From: Rhexocercosporidium sp. MPI-PUGE-AT-0058
Lineage: Eukaryota > Ascomycota > Leotiomycetes > Helotiales
Length of the DNA: 64,000 nt
Reading direction: 5' to 3'
Assembly: GCA_020746875.1 (NCBI GenBank)
Contig: JAGTJL010000005.1
Span: 1 to 64,000, forward strand
Position numbers and translations under genes: made by a program. Each line of letters opens with the position of its first letter. Position 1 is the first letter of the stretch. Shown in pieces: positions 39,201 through 51,558 of this stretch. The notes under the pieces were generated by a model. It was not told the origin of the DNA. It did not search any database and saw nothing but the letters and a program-made list of their open reading frames with translations.

Positions 39201-41760
39201 CGTATTATTAAATTATTTAAACGACTTTTATATAATATATCTTAACGATATTTTAATTTATTAAGAATTAATAAAAGAATATAAAAAATACGTTAAAATA
39301 ATTTTAAAACGACTTATAAAAACTAGCTTATAAGTTAATATTAAAAAGTGTAAATTCCACGTTACTCGCACTAAATACTTAAGTTATATTATAATTATAA
39401 AAAGAATTAAAGCCGACTTAGAAAAAGTAGAGCTGTTATAGAATTAAAAATACTTAAAGATTATTATAATAATAAAGTCTTTTTTAAGTTTTTGCAGTTT
39501 TTATTAATAATTTATTCGCAACTTTAAACTTATCGTAAAGCCTTTCTTTATGTTTACCCGACTTACGGTTTCTTAGAATTAAACGAAAGAATATAAAAAA
39601 GCCTTTAAAGAGTTACGGAATTAATTATTAATTATATAAAAGATTTATTATTTCAACCCCGACTTATTAACGCGACTAAAAACCGACGCTTTTAATAAAG
39701 TAATTATAAGCGTAGTTTCTTAATAATACGCTAACGGACTATAATACCCCTTAGGATTTTATTTTTACGTCTTAAATAACCATAAGCTTAATTAGGAAAT
39801 CCATAATAAAAAACTTTATATAATTATGAAATCGTTTTATAAGTGGCGTCTTAAACTTATATTTATTTAAACTAAACTCAGAGTATATTCGGACTACTAA
39901 TCCCTAAAGTATTTTATAATAATAAAAGTCCTTATAAGTAAGTAGACTTAATAAATAGAATTCTTATTTAATTTTAATTTCTAGATTATATATACGTTAA
40001 ATAAATAAAATTAAAAGGCTAATATTTTTAATTAAAAAGAATAAGACTTAAAAGTCTAAAAGAAAGTAAAGTTAAACAATCGATTTAAAGTCTTACTTAC
40101 GCTTAGTCGCCTAAACCTTAAAATTAATGCGGAATTAATAAATAAGTTTATAATTAACGTTATTTCTTTTTATTTTCTTTCCCCGAAAACGAAAGACGTT
40201 ATTAATAATTCGATTTTAAAGCTATTTAAAACTTCCTTTAATTTTATTAAAAAGCTTTATTAAAATAACCGCGAGTCCTTTATAAAAGAACGAAAGTCCT
40301 TACTTAAGGATTATATAATAATAAACGGACTCTTATATTTTAAAGGCCGTCTATATATATAAAGGAATACCCCGCTATGTATTAAATTAATCCGAAAGGC
40401 TTATAACTAGCCGTTTATAGCGCATTTAAGTAAAAAGAAGACTTATTAGCTTTTTACTTTTAAATACTATTAATTCGGAATAAGTTCGGATTGCATCCGG
40501 TATATAAGAAATTACAGAGTTTATTAATACTTTTACTTTAAATAAATTAAGTAATAAAGGTTTTTATACCCTTTACTTATTCCCGTATACCTTATGTAAC
40601 ACCTATATATAAATTATAAAGATTTTTTAAAAGATAAATACAGTTTTAATTAAATCTTAATATTTATTAACCGCTTTAAAAAGGATTCCGTTATAATTCC
40701 TTATTATTAAAATATTAACGCTTATAATATTACTTAATTATTTATTTAATAAATTTACCGATTTAAATATACTTTAGAGACGATTATATTTAATCGCGGC
40801 GCTTAATTTATCTCTTCCTTTTAAAAAGAATTTTATTATATTATTGGCGTCAAAATTAAGCTTTTCATAGCTTATTATAAAGAGACGAATAAATAAACGG
40901 AAATCATAAATCGCTATATTAATTAAAGACTTAAACTATTTGTTATTTATTATTAAGATAACTAGAGTAAGTTAATACTCTTAATTAATAAAGCTTAAAT
41001 ATCTTTGCCTTACAAATCTATTAATATAACTCCGTATTAGCTTAAATTCGGCATAGAACTACGCAATAGCTAGGACTAGAAGACGCCTAAGGCTATTATT
41101 CTACTAAAAAAGCTTAATTACGCTGACGTAAAAAAGTTAACTTAACGCATAAAATAAACGTAAAAAATTATTAAAGGAAATATATAAGCCGCTTAAAACC
41201 GTATAACTTACGTAATAAACTAGAAACAGAAGCTTATCGATTAAAAAATCGGAGAAAAAGTCTTTTTATTAATTAAGAACCTTAAAAGCTACCGTCCTAA
41301 TCGTAAGCTTATAAATTAATAAAAAGGCCCCTTTAAGATTTTAAAAAAAGTAAGCCACTTTTATAAGTTAGAATTACTTATAAGCTCTTAAATATATAAC
41401 GTATTTATACTAAAACTCTTTTTTAAGAACTTAAAAAACCCTTTACTAAGTTAAAAAACGCCGAAACTTTTTTTAAAAGTTATTAAAAGTTAAAAAAAAT
41501 AAGAAATCGAGGAAATCCTTAATATTAAATTATATCGTAACGTATTTAAATATTAAGTGAAATAGCTAGGCCATAACCCCGATTTATAATAATATAATGC
41601 CTCCGATTTAATAAAGTCGCCTCATAAATTAAGAGATTTTTATATAATATATTTTAATAAACCGGGATTACTCCAAAACTTATCTGAATAACTTAAGGCT
41701 TAAGAATTAAAAGAAGATAATTATAATTACTTAAAAGATAATAAATTATAACTTCTTTCT
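36300..41760 (+). pseudogene. gag-pol of the gypsy chromovirus, RIP-degraded
   Basis: Plus-strand polyprotein relic. The gag part (about 36.3-37.7 kb) is coding-like but eroded. Reverse transcriptase runs through 38.95-39.5 kb: IDELLSYISKAKVFIKLDIQ, a trace of YTTFRTQY, VLPFRLYNR, and the catalytic YLDD box read as YLNDILIY near 39.24 kb. RNase H near 39.67-39.85 kb shows the TDA box and EIHNKKLYIIMK. Integrase core runs to about 41.06 kb, with INRYIN and ISLPYKSINITPY. A carboxy-terminal chromodomain lies at about 41.50-41.68 kb (EIEEILNIKLYRNVFKYQVK), which in this clade directs integration to heterochromatin. Stops mostly replace Gln and Trp codons. Confidence 0.9.
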
Positions 41761-41949
41761 GAGATAGTAAAACGACGACGTTAATTAATAATTATTTACT
41801 CTTTAATTTAAAGTATTAATAAGGCCTTACGACCGCACCTTAATAAGGACTTAGCTATTAATTTTACTATAAACGGCTATTTTTATATAAGAATTTAAAA
41901 AAAGTAACGGCCATAAAAGATTATTAAAATTAATTCAAAACAGAGCCTT

Positions 41950-42710
41950 TTAATTCTTATTAAAAAGGTCTTTCTCTTCTCTTAATAAAAGCTCGATTAG
42001 CTCGTTATTTAACCCTTTATAAGAAGGACTAAACTTCTTCTTTTTCTTTTTCTTCTTAATAATAATAATAGCCGCCTTACGCTTAATATTATTATGACGT
42101 GTGCGACGACGAGCTATACTTATATCCTTATTCTTATTCTTTTCTCTTTTCTTATTATTAATATTATTACCACGGCGAGCCATTTTAATTACCGAAGTAA
42201 CGAAGACCCAAGAGAATTTTAATAAGGCCTTTAAATATTAAATACTAATATTATTTATAATAAACTCAACGACTTATAATAACGTTATTTAATTATTTAA
42301 ATATAATATAGCAAAAAGCCTAAGTCTCTTTTAATACCGCAAACCCTAACTCTTTTATAATCTTAAGCGCCTCCGCGGTCGCTATAAGTAATACTTTATT
42401 AATCTACAAAGCGATAACTTAGACTTTTATATTATCGGCAACTATTAATAACGCGTTATACTCCGGGCTTATAAACTATAGAAGCTAAAAAGTCAAAAGT
42501 ATTAATATCGGACTCGTTTTTAAGGTTTTCCGAACCTTAATTTATAAGGCGGCAAAATCCCTTTTAGGCTATATAATAAACATATTTCTTCGAGCCACTC
42601 TTATTAAAATAATAAGAGTAGCCCGGCTCCTTCGCCATCCGGCGTACGCAGCATACGTAATAATTACGATAAGCCGCCGCCAAGGCTTTCGATAAGGTTA
42701 AAAGAAGTAT
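41950..42710 (-). pseudogene. Antisense reading frames within the gypsy element
   Basis: Between pol and the 3' LTR the minus strand carries two coding-like pieces. One, about 42,710-42,310, has few stops and includes a basic segment around YVCCVRRMAKEPGYSYYF, with Cys, or Tyr that RIP could have made from Cys, at spacings typical of small fungal Cys-rich domains. The second, 42,183-41,950, is an unbroken 77-codon frame from an ATG, rich in Arg, Lys and Asn. They lie in different frames, so they may be exons or separate genes. No family assigned. The plus strand here is not part of pol. Confidence 0.4.
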
Positions 42711-43164
42711 TATTATAATTAGAATTCAGATTTTATTATAAAAGTCACGGGATTTTACTTATTTATTATTATTTATTTATTTTAATTAATTAGTTATACG
42801 TATTAATAATTATATAACGCAGATCGATAATTTAAAGTAACTTATAAAAAAGTATATATTACTAAAAGAAAAAGAATTAATTCCTTAAAAAGTTTGACGT
42901 ATATATGCGCTAATATAAGTAAATAAATCGATAGCGCTAAGGCAGCATAATATAATAGGTAATGAATTAAATTCGGACGCCTATTCTATTAATTAAATAA
43001 ATAAAAGCTCGCCCTCTTATAATATATTATTTATTATTATATAAGACCTTACTTACGCTTGCGTAACCTCGCTTAACCTCGGATAAAAGCCCTTAGCACT
43101 GTAATAATATTAAATTATAACTAATTAAAGATTAAAAATAATCTCTTTTTTAAAAGAAGAGTAA

Positions 43165-43422
43165 TATAATAATAAATATACTTAAGAGCTTCTCAATAAG
43201 TTAAGGAATCTAAGGGTTTAAAGGTAATTAAGTCATGCCGAGTCGGATTAATATTAAAGGAGTTTCAGAGAAGCTTATATATATAAACTCATACTCCTTT
43301 TACTTTCTTTTTCCTTTTTTATCTTCTTATTTCTTTTATATTAAACTTATTAACTCTCGATAGCCTCAGCTAAAGTACTACTATATACCTCTTACACCGC
43401 TTTCTTGGCTAGTGTCGTTACA
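43165..43422 (+). repeat. 3' LTR of the gypsy element
   Basis: Partner of the LTR at 35,746-36,011, with the same order of shared blocks and an intact CA at its right end (GTTACA). It is followed at once by the second copy of the TTTAG target-site duplication. It keeps more CA and TG steps than the left copy toward its right end, so RIP hit the two copies unequally. Confidence 0.9.
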
Positions 43423-43427
43423 TTTAG

Positions 43428-46400
43428 TTTCGTTAAGAGATTTTTTATTAATTAAGAGAAAGGCTTATTCGAGCTCATTTGCCCGCGGAAAGCTTTTTAT
43501 TATAGCGTAATAAACCGTTGCCGGATTTTATTATAATATTAATTATTTATTTTTAAATTTAAACGAGTTATTTTATTTTAATATTTAATAAATACTTTTT
43601 TATAAATTATTATTTAAAGACGAGTACAGTTTAAAAGAGACTAATAGTGAGTTTTATCCTTTAAGTATAAATATGTCTTTTTTATAGGTTTTTCTTTTAC
43701 TTTAAATTAGTTTAATTTTTTATTAAGTGAATTAAAAGCTTTTGAGTAAGATGTCTTATTATTATTAAAGCGTAAATTAAGAGTAAAGAAATAATTATAC
43801 TTTAATTTTTTATTAATAAGCTATTAATACTGGCGATCGACTTAATTAAAATAAAACAGTTATACGAGTTATTTTAAAGAGTATTTAAAAGGTATCTTAA
43901 GCTCGTCGGCTTTTTTAGTTTTAAAAAAGTACTTTTAAGTCTATAAGTTATTAAAGTTATTAATTGCGATTAAAAAAAGGTTAATACTAAAGGTATTAAA
44001 TACTTTCGGCATTTAATATAAGTTTCTTTTATAGATTAATTCTTAATATTATATAATTTAAACTTTTAGGTTTCGGACGTTCTTTATATTTAAAAATTAT
44101 AAGTAATCTTAGCGGGTTGTCGTTTAAATCGTTATATTTATTTAATATAGAATTATTTTAAGTATGCGAATTAATACTTAAATATTAATTCTTTTCTTAA
44201 CGACGAGTTATATAGCGGTTATATTAAAGAATTGACGGCCTATAGTTTTTTTAATTTATTCATAAAACTTAAAGTATATTATAGTTTATAATTGTTATAT
44301 TACGTATTTTATAATATACGCTTTAACTTTGGCCTTAACTTCCTTTTAATAAAATTCTGTAATTATTTTAATAAGCTCGTGCGGTCAAGTAAAAAGAAGG
44401 GTAATAAAAGCGTTAAAGTTTATAATTATTTAATCTAAGAAAGACGTAATTATTATATAATAATCGAGCGCTTATTTCTGGAGTTATTTATTATATTCGT
44501 TTATCTTTATTATATAATTTAATTTAACGAGATTATTTTTTTACTAAGCGATTTACTCGGTGGTCTGTGGATTTTTATTAATAATTTTAATTAGTGTTTT
44601 TATATTTAAAATATTTAAATTAACAAAGAGCTAAAGTCCGAGTATTTAAGCGCTAAAAGTTAAATAATTTATTTATAACGGGAAGTCTTTAGGCTTTAAG
44701 TATATAATGTTTACGTTAAGACCGTTAGGACTGTCGTATAATAATATCTCGATAATCACATTAAGAGAGGCATTAAGGTTTAAGCGTAAGAAAAGGAAAC
44801 AAAGATTATAAAGTTAAAGTTAAATAAGCGTAATTAAAGCTCGAAATTTATATATATTAAAAGTAGCTTATAAAAATAAATGTGGCTTTTAATTGTTATA
44901 TAAAAGTAAAGCAAGCTTTTAATAATTCAAAAGCTTTACGATTAACGTAAAAAATAAAGGTTTAAAAAGATATATTAAAGTAAGCGTTACTTTTTATAAA
45001 AGAAGACTATGACCCGAGTATATATATACGTGAGTGTTTATAAGAGCATATATATAACTAGTAAACTGCGCTAGGGCGCGACAATTTCTTTTTAATTTAA
45101 TGTTAATTAAGAATTGTTGTCTTTTAATAAAAGCGCGGAAATTAAATACTAAGTCCTTTTATAAGTTGTGGCTTACGCCGAAGTATAAGTCTTTATTATA
45201 ACTTAAGAGTTTTTTAATAGCTTATTAATCTTTAGGTTTTCGCCGACGATTAGTTTAAAAATTGACTTATTAAGAGTTTAATCTTTTTAGCGCTTAAAGC
45301 AGTCGCTAGCCTAGTGACTAGTTTTGCTATAATAAAGGCAAGTATTAAAGGAGACGTCTTTAGAAATAGAAGGCGGTATAAAAGACTTAAGGCGGCGGAG
45401 GAACAGAGCTAGAAATGGCGAGCGCGAGCGAACCTCTGGCGACAGTTTATAAATTAGTATCGGAGGTCTTTATATTATAATAATTAATATAAAAGAAGTT
45501 ATACGCCAGCCTTTTTTTTAAAAAATGCCGCGCGCGTCATAATTATTAAAGATAACGTTAGCTTAAGCCTTACGAGTCGTTATAGCTTTTTTTAACGTAA
45601 TATTACGGGATTCTTAATTTATAATAATTAGGAATTTATTAAAAGCTATATAATTTCCGTTTATTTTATACTTCTTTATGTAAATTATACGCTTAAAGGC
45701 TAAGGAGACCTTTTTATATACGTCTTTAAATTAATAAAAGCGAGCAATTTTACTAATAATTATATAAGAAGTGAATTTAACTCGGAAGTCGTTATAAGTC
45801 ATATTATTTATTAATAATTAATTATATATTCTTTTAATAACTTAGACTCGGTTGTAGTTAAAGAATCGCTGGTTTAAAGCCGTTAAAACGTTAGCGGCAA
45901 TATTAAAAGTATCGATAAATTCGAGGTTTATATATTAAAGGATAATAGTCTTTGCCTCGCTAGCGGTATATTAAAAGTGAGCCTTAATTTATAATAGTTT
46001 ACTTTTAAAGTTACTTAAGTATTTTTTTATAAATAGCTTTATTTTTATCTTTTAAGTATTATATTTAATATCGCCTTTATAGTCGCTAAAGGAGATACAG
46101 AAGTACTTGACTTTAAAAGGCTTTATAGCTTAAACTAAATTGTTTAGTTTTAGTAAATAATAGTCGGTATTTAATTAAAAGTCCGCTATAAGAGTACGTA
46201 TCAATCGATTATTTTGAAGAGAGGAGAGAGTATAAGTCTTTTAGCGGGGGTTATTAAGAGTATATTAATCGAGGGCTTACTTAATAACAGTAGTAATAAT
46301 AAAGTTAATAAAAATCTCGATTAATTAATTTACTTTTATTTATTAAGCGAGGGTAAGGCCCTTTATAGTAATAATAGGCTTTAGCGAGGCGTCGAAGTAA

Positions 46401-47450
46401 TTCTGAGGTTTGTTTTCCGAGTCGAAATCGGGTTTTTTAAAATTGTCGAGTTCTTTTATAAAAGTCTCGATTAAAAGAATAAAAGTATCGGTAAAGCTTA
46501 GCCGTAAGAAGGCGCTTCTTTTTCTAAAGCTTTACCGACGAAGAAGAGAAGTCGGAAATAGTAATAATATAAAGTAAAAAAGTGTTTAAGATTATTAATC
46601 GATTTTTTAATTAAATATAAGTCGAAGTTTAAAGTCGAAGTTAAGTAGCGCGCGTTAAGTTATATAAGATAAGTTAACGATAAAAGGTTTTTTAGCTTTT
46701 TTTAAAGTAATTTATTATTAAGGTAAAGAAGTACTTATTTATTAAATAAGTAAAAGTATTAAAGTTTGTCGTTAACTTATTACGAGAATAGGAAGACGCG
46801 ACGCGTAAGATTTAATGAAATATAACGCTTTATAATAAAGAAGTTATTAGTCTTTTTTTATATTATAACTAGCTAGAGGTTAATACGGTGTAAGAAATAG
46901 CTTTATATTTAGACTTAAAGTTACGCTTAAAATTAAAAAGAAAAGATAAAGAGAAAAAGAGAGCTTTTTATAAAAGAGAGCTTTAATATAAATATATAAA
47001 AGGTCCCCCTAGCCTTTCCCGATTAGGCCTAGCGCTATAGTTGCTATATTAAGGCAATACTACGAGCGATGCCGAGCTCGTTCGGTTAGAATACGAGGCT
47101 CAGGGAGTCGTAATAACTTAGCGGTAAAAACACAACTTATTTTTGAATTTAATATATTTATAAAAAGAAGTTATAAGGGAGGGAGCTGTTTATATACTCT
47201 CGCTTATACGTTAAATATATTTACTTTAATTACTAATTATTATTTTTCTTATTATTTATTATTATTTATTATTTTATTATTATTTATTATATTTATTACG
47301 TATTTATTTACTTTATTAAAGTTACGTATTATTTTTCGCGAAGAAGTATGTCGTGCAGGTTATGATTAATTGGCTAAGCGAGTCTAATTAAGACTACTAA
47401 ACTATAGCGCTAGTAAGCTCTCTTATTCAGGGAGCTTAAATGCGCCATAA
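43428..47450 (-). mobile_element. Minus-strand retroelement relic, possibly copia 5' part
   Basis: About 4 kb of RIP DNA whose minus strand has gag-like coding traces, for example the segment NPLRLLIIFKYKERPKPK near 44.08 kb and a short charged region near 43.45 kb. At about 47.0-47.4 kb, reading leftward, an LTR-like stretch is seen with a TATA-like AGAGTATATAAACAGC and a GC-richer leader after it. Orientation matches the copia relic left of the gypsy element, so this may be the 5' part of the same element, split by the gypsy insertion. Removing the gypsy element and one TTTAG leaves the two flanking frames one base out of register, so the join is not proven. Confidence 0.4.
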
Positions 47451-49550
47451 GAAATAATACAATAACAGTAATATACGCAACTGCGCAGCTTTCAATTAAC
47501 TTAATATTTGCTTTTATAGAGCTTTAAGGTATGTTATATAATACTTTTTGCGTCGGTTATTAAAATATATAAAAAAGAAAATATTAAGTATATAATAAGA
47601 AAGTAATAAAATAAGTGCTAGAGAATAAACGTAAAAAATATTTATTTAATAAATATTAAAGATATTATATATTTAAAGAGTATAATTTATTAAAAGAAAA
47701 GAAAGGTATAATTTAAATAAAAAGGAAAAGTTATAATAATAAAAATCGTTATTATTTTTTAAAGGATATTATTTTAAAAGCTATTTTAAATACAATAAGT
47801 TATAGCTTAATTACGTGACAAATAGACTTCTGAGGTCAACTTTATTATAATACGCTTAAAGAAACTATTTAGTTCGTATGTATAAATAAGACTTAATTTA
47901 ATATAAATTTTTTATTATTAAGCCTACTTTTAGTATCTTAATATATTTTAAAAAGAGATTACTATCTTCTTGTTATTATACTTTAAAATATAAATATAAA
48001 AGCCGTATTTTTATTTAATTTAATTATTAATAAATTATAAGATTTCTAATATTATTATTATTATTAATTTATTTAAAAAAAAAAGGATTTTTCTATTATA
48101 CTCGTCTTTTATAATAAGCAATTAATTAAAACCATTGTAATCGAGGTCGTAATTAAAAAGATTTTACGTAAGTCTTTAAAATAGTCGTAAAAATACGTTT
48201 TTTAAGGGCTTTTAAGAATTAACATTTATAGCTTAAGTTATAAAATAATACTTGCATTTAACTTTACTTATTCCTTTAATTTTGACGTTCTTAGCATTTT
48301 TTATTCGCTTATAAAGAGCTCTAGGTTTAAGATATCCTACTCTTATATATTATACTTTTTTTAAATTTATACGTGGCTTTAAGTAATTTCTTATTTCTTA
48401 AAGAGTTTTAATATACTCGCAAGAGTTAAGTATAATAACGTATTAGTATTACTTAATATAATAAGTAAAACTAAGTAATTTAAAGTATTTTTATATTTAA
48501 AGAAAACTAATTAATGTTTTCAAATTAAAATAAATATAATATTATTATTAATAAGCTTCTTAAAACGTAAAGTTACGTTAAAACCGTTAATTCACAACTT
48601 TATATTTAAGAGCTTTATTTTTAAAATAATATTTATATAAAAACTTTTAATAATTATCACATTCGTAAGCTTTAAATCGATTATACCTCCCGAAGTAGTA
48701 AGCGCGTTCTTTAAAAGACAACGACTTTAATTAACAACAAATAAGCTAAATATACTAGCTTTTATCACGTTTTTATAACTTAATAAAGTAAAAGAGCTTT
48801 TAACTAAAAGAGACTTATTGTTAATTACGTATATGACACCGCAATTATTAAGGAAAGTACTCTTATAAAGTAAATGTTAGCCGTTATTAAGCGCAAATAT
48901 ATTAAGGGTTTAAAAAAAAAAGGGTTTATAATTACACATGTGATTTTTAGAATAAGTCTATTAAAGGTCTTAAGGATCTTAGCTTTTGCTTTAACATATG
49001 AAAAAGAGGTCTTAATTACTTATAAAGATTATTTCTTTAGTTGTGAATTTGAGTTTGTTATATATTATAGTTTAGTTAGTGATTATATAAAAGGATAAAA
49101 ATAAAAGTAAGTTATTTAAAGCTTACATAGCAAAGTAAATATAAGATGTATATCGCGATAAGGTTTTATTTAGTAGCTGCACTAATAGAAATGTATAAGT
49201 CTTAGAAATACATTAATTAATTCCTCTGATATTAATAAAGATTCATATAGCTATTAGATATGTTTAAATTACTAATAATAAGGAATATAATCTCTTCTCT
49301 AATAAAAGAAAAAGGGGCGACTACTTAATTAACGAAAGTGAAAAGAGGAATTATATGAGATAATAAAAAGAGTTGCTTAATAGTACTAAAACAATTTAGA
49401 AGATGAGAATAATTAGAGGAATGCTATTTAAAACAATAAACGTAGTTGATTAATTAAAGTACATAATAAAAGAAAGAAATATCTTATCTTAATCTTTTTG
49501 CAGTAAGCAAATGAACTTTTAGATTGCCTAATTCTTGCATTAAAGGGTGT
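47451..49550. other. AT-rich margin where RIP fades, no assigned gene
   Basis: The left part is typical RIP DNA. From about 48.7 kb CpA and TpG steps return (for example ACACATGTG near 48.93 kb) while AT content stays high. A 74-codon plus-strand frame at 48,874-49,098 starts with ATG and is Lys- and Phe-rich, with no recognised family and no support beyond being open. This stretch looks like AT-rich DNA that escaped RIP, lying just outside the repeat block. Confidence 0.5.
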
Positions 49551-49954
49551 TATTAAATTATTATCTTATTTAAAGTAAATTGTAACTTCAAGCAACAGCT
49601 GTGACTGCGGCTAATCCTCACCGAAACGAATTTGCCTTGCCAACATAGCATACATGAAATTGTCTTCGGGCGTATACTCCGTCCTTCGCCCTTTCCTGGG
49701 GGCATATCCCAGCCACCTTCATCGCGAGGCTTGCGAATGAAAAAGCAACAACCTCGGCAGAGGGCCGAAGTCTGTTGGCGATCCTCTTTATCATGGCACT
49801 CCATCCCATTCCGTCACATTGCAGTGAACGCGCCCGGCTTGGCCCTAGCAGAAACAACATTCCCCTCAACTGTTGCTTCTAGCCACTGGACATTGATCCG
49901 TGCAGAGTTGATGCGGCCCGAGCCGTCCGGTCAAGGTGGCGATTCATTCATCAC
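49551..49954. other. Start of GC-normal DNA, overlapping short frames only
   Basis: Composition shifts here from AT-rich to balanced within a few dozen bases. Several short frames overlap on both strands, including two minus-strand frames of 83 codons and the beginning of a plus-strand frame of 161 codons. The plus-strand one runs antisense into the kinase pseudogene and I treat it as spurious. The minus-strand frames could be a decayed neighbour of the kinase, but no family is recognised. Confidence 0.4.
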
Positions 49955-50776
49955 TCACTCTCCTAGCAGGCTCCATCTTAGAGACGGACTTGCCATGTCT
50001 TGTTCCCTCAAAGCCCTCTCCACATCCTTTGCCGTCTCAAACTCTTCATTCCAACACGCGCGGATAACATCTCCTACTAGCAATCCGTTCGTATCTGGGA
50101 ATACTTCATTGGCGTAGTTTTTCTCCGTCTGAGCTTCTGTTAATTCTGCAAACGGCATCTTCCACGCCATAATCTCGTTAATAGCACAGCCTAACGCAAA
50201 GAGCTCTCGTTTGGTATAGTCCCGCGCTTGCCGTGCCCTCCCACGAAGAGGAAGCTCGTAGCGGACTTCTTCGGCACCAAGAGGCTCTTGATTATTAATC
50301 TTCGAGCCTCCAAAATCACCAATCTTAATCAGTCAATCTTCAAAGACGAATACGTTGCGGCAACTGAAATCGCAATGAAAGACATTTTTGGAGTGTATAT
50401 GCGCCATGTCACATGAGATTTGTATCGCTATTTTCAAACGAATTTGTTCGGTAAGAGCGGTACATTTGAGTATTAGGCCACGGAGGTTACCCTCAGCCCG
50501 CTCGAGCTTCAGGGAAAATCTGTCTTTCGCAATTGACGCCTGGCCATCGTACTTCAAAATATACGCATGGAAGCCCAGGCGCTGATACACAGTATCCTCA
50601 ATCGCGAGCGCTGCTCTGCTGTCTTTAACCGGATCAAATCTCATCACGCAACGCCCCTTGTGCCAGACTTCGTAGTCATTGAGGATGAAGATCGTATCAA
50701 GTTCGTAGACAGACACAATGCCCGATGATCCTGTGCCGAGAATACAAGCCATTCGAGCAAAGTAAATCCTTGACAA
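49955..50776 (-). pseudogene. Protein kinase, one in-frame stop
   Basis: A eukaryotic-type protein kinase of about 273 codons on the minus strand, starting MSRIYFARMACILGTGSSGI. The glycine-rich loop GTGSSG, the catalytic loop FHCDFSCRNVF (His-x-Asp with Asn five on) and the metal-binding GDFGGSK are all present. The carboxy lobe is recognisable (ELFALGCAINEIMAWKMPF) and ends LRWSLLGE. Between catalytic loop and DFG a TGA (50,333-50,335) replaces what is usually Trp in relatives of this kinase group (EDW.KIGDFG), a single G-to-A change. Everything downstream stays in frame, so the gene died recently or the stop is read through. The N-lobe Lys is not obvious. No sign of a short intron around the stop. 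Confidence 0.75.
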
Positions 50777-51558
50777 GGAGACTAGATGCTTATAGACTGT
50801 TCAATTAATTAGCCCACGTCCGACGTTGCAAAAGGAATGTGAAGAGCAGCGAGAGGAGCCTTTTAGAAGGGATCGCAGAATGAGAATTGACTTTATAAAT
50901 AATTAGAAACACCGTCAACTTACCAAAGGGTTTGGGTCGGTCGCCCAAGCTCTCAGCGGAGAAAGGTTATTTGAATGAAGCTTGATGGGTGCAATGCAAA
51001 CCAACAAACCGTGAAGCGTACCATGGCACGTGATAATTTAAATGCCAACGCACTAGCGGCCGCGTTGTTTGCCTCTTCTCGCACCAACTGTTCATCCCGC
51101 CGGAGGGTGTGTCGGTGACCACGTAACATAACACTAAGGGGATCGCCGGCTAGGGTTTAGGGGAGATCCGAACATTCATTGATCTCGCTTGGATGTCAAA
51201 AGGAGTTCTTTGGCAAAGGGGAAATCTTCGTTTCTGTATCTTTATTTCCTCCTTAGTAGCTAGCTTATATATCGACCCCGATTAGCCCTTAGTACGTACT
51301 CCCATATGCCTCGCTAAAGCAAGGTTTTGATTTGTGCCGGTATAAATAGCTTCACTCAATCGCTATTATACGCTGTAAACAATGGTATAAAAAGTTATCA
51401 ATACTCGAAAAGTCCTTGTAGTACTTCTTGCTGGTCTTGCATTAGACGACTGTTCATGTTCGGCTCTGCTGTCCAAGCATGCGCGATGATGGTCTCCCCC
51501 CGCCGAACCGGCTGCGTCCACCTGTCACCCGTCCGCCCCTGTCCCAACCCTCTTGGAG
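50777..51558. other. Intergenic region, no gene seen
   Basis: Balanced composition with no supported coding sequence. It holds the upstream region of the kinase pseudogene and the downstream region of the DUF6594 gene. A short TAGGGTTTAGGGG near 51,153 resembles two telomere units but is too short to call an interstitial telomere. A 96-codon plus-strand frame at 51,327-51,617 runs antisense into the last DUF6594 exon and is not supported. Confidence 0.6.

Larger units (their letters stand above)
35746..43422 (+). mobile_element. Ty3/gypsy chromovirus, complete but RIP-inactivated
   Basis: A full-length LTR retrotransposon of 7,677 bases on the plus strand. Two LTRs of about 260 bases flank a coding region with the gypsy order reverse transcriptase, RNase H, integrase, chromodomain. 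A 5-base target-site duplication, TTTAG, sits immediately outside both ends (35,741-35,745 and 43,423-43,427). The LTR termini show RIP: the canonical TG start has become TA in both, the CA end is TA in the left LTR and intact in the right. The two LTRs differ by many transitions, as expected after RIP. The element cannot encode its proteins. Confidence 0.93.

Noticed and set aside
48874..49098. 74-codon plus-strand frame at the edge of the AT-rich block
   Set aside because: Open frame only, low complexity and no family; not enough to call a gene.
49632..50117. 161-codon plus-strand open frame
   Set aside because: It runs antisense through the kinase pseudogene's carboxy end, shows no family features and has a composition expected from the opposite strand of a coding region.
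51150..51166. Possible interstitial telomere (TAGGGTTTAGGGG)
   Set aside because: Only two imperfect units; expected by chance at this length.
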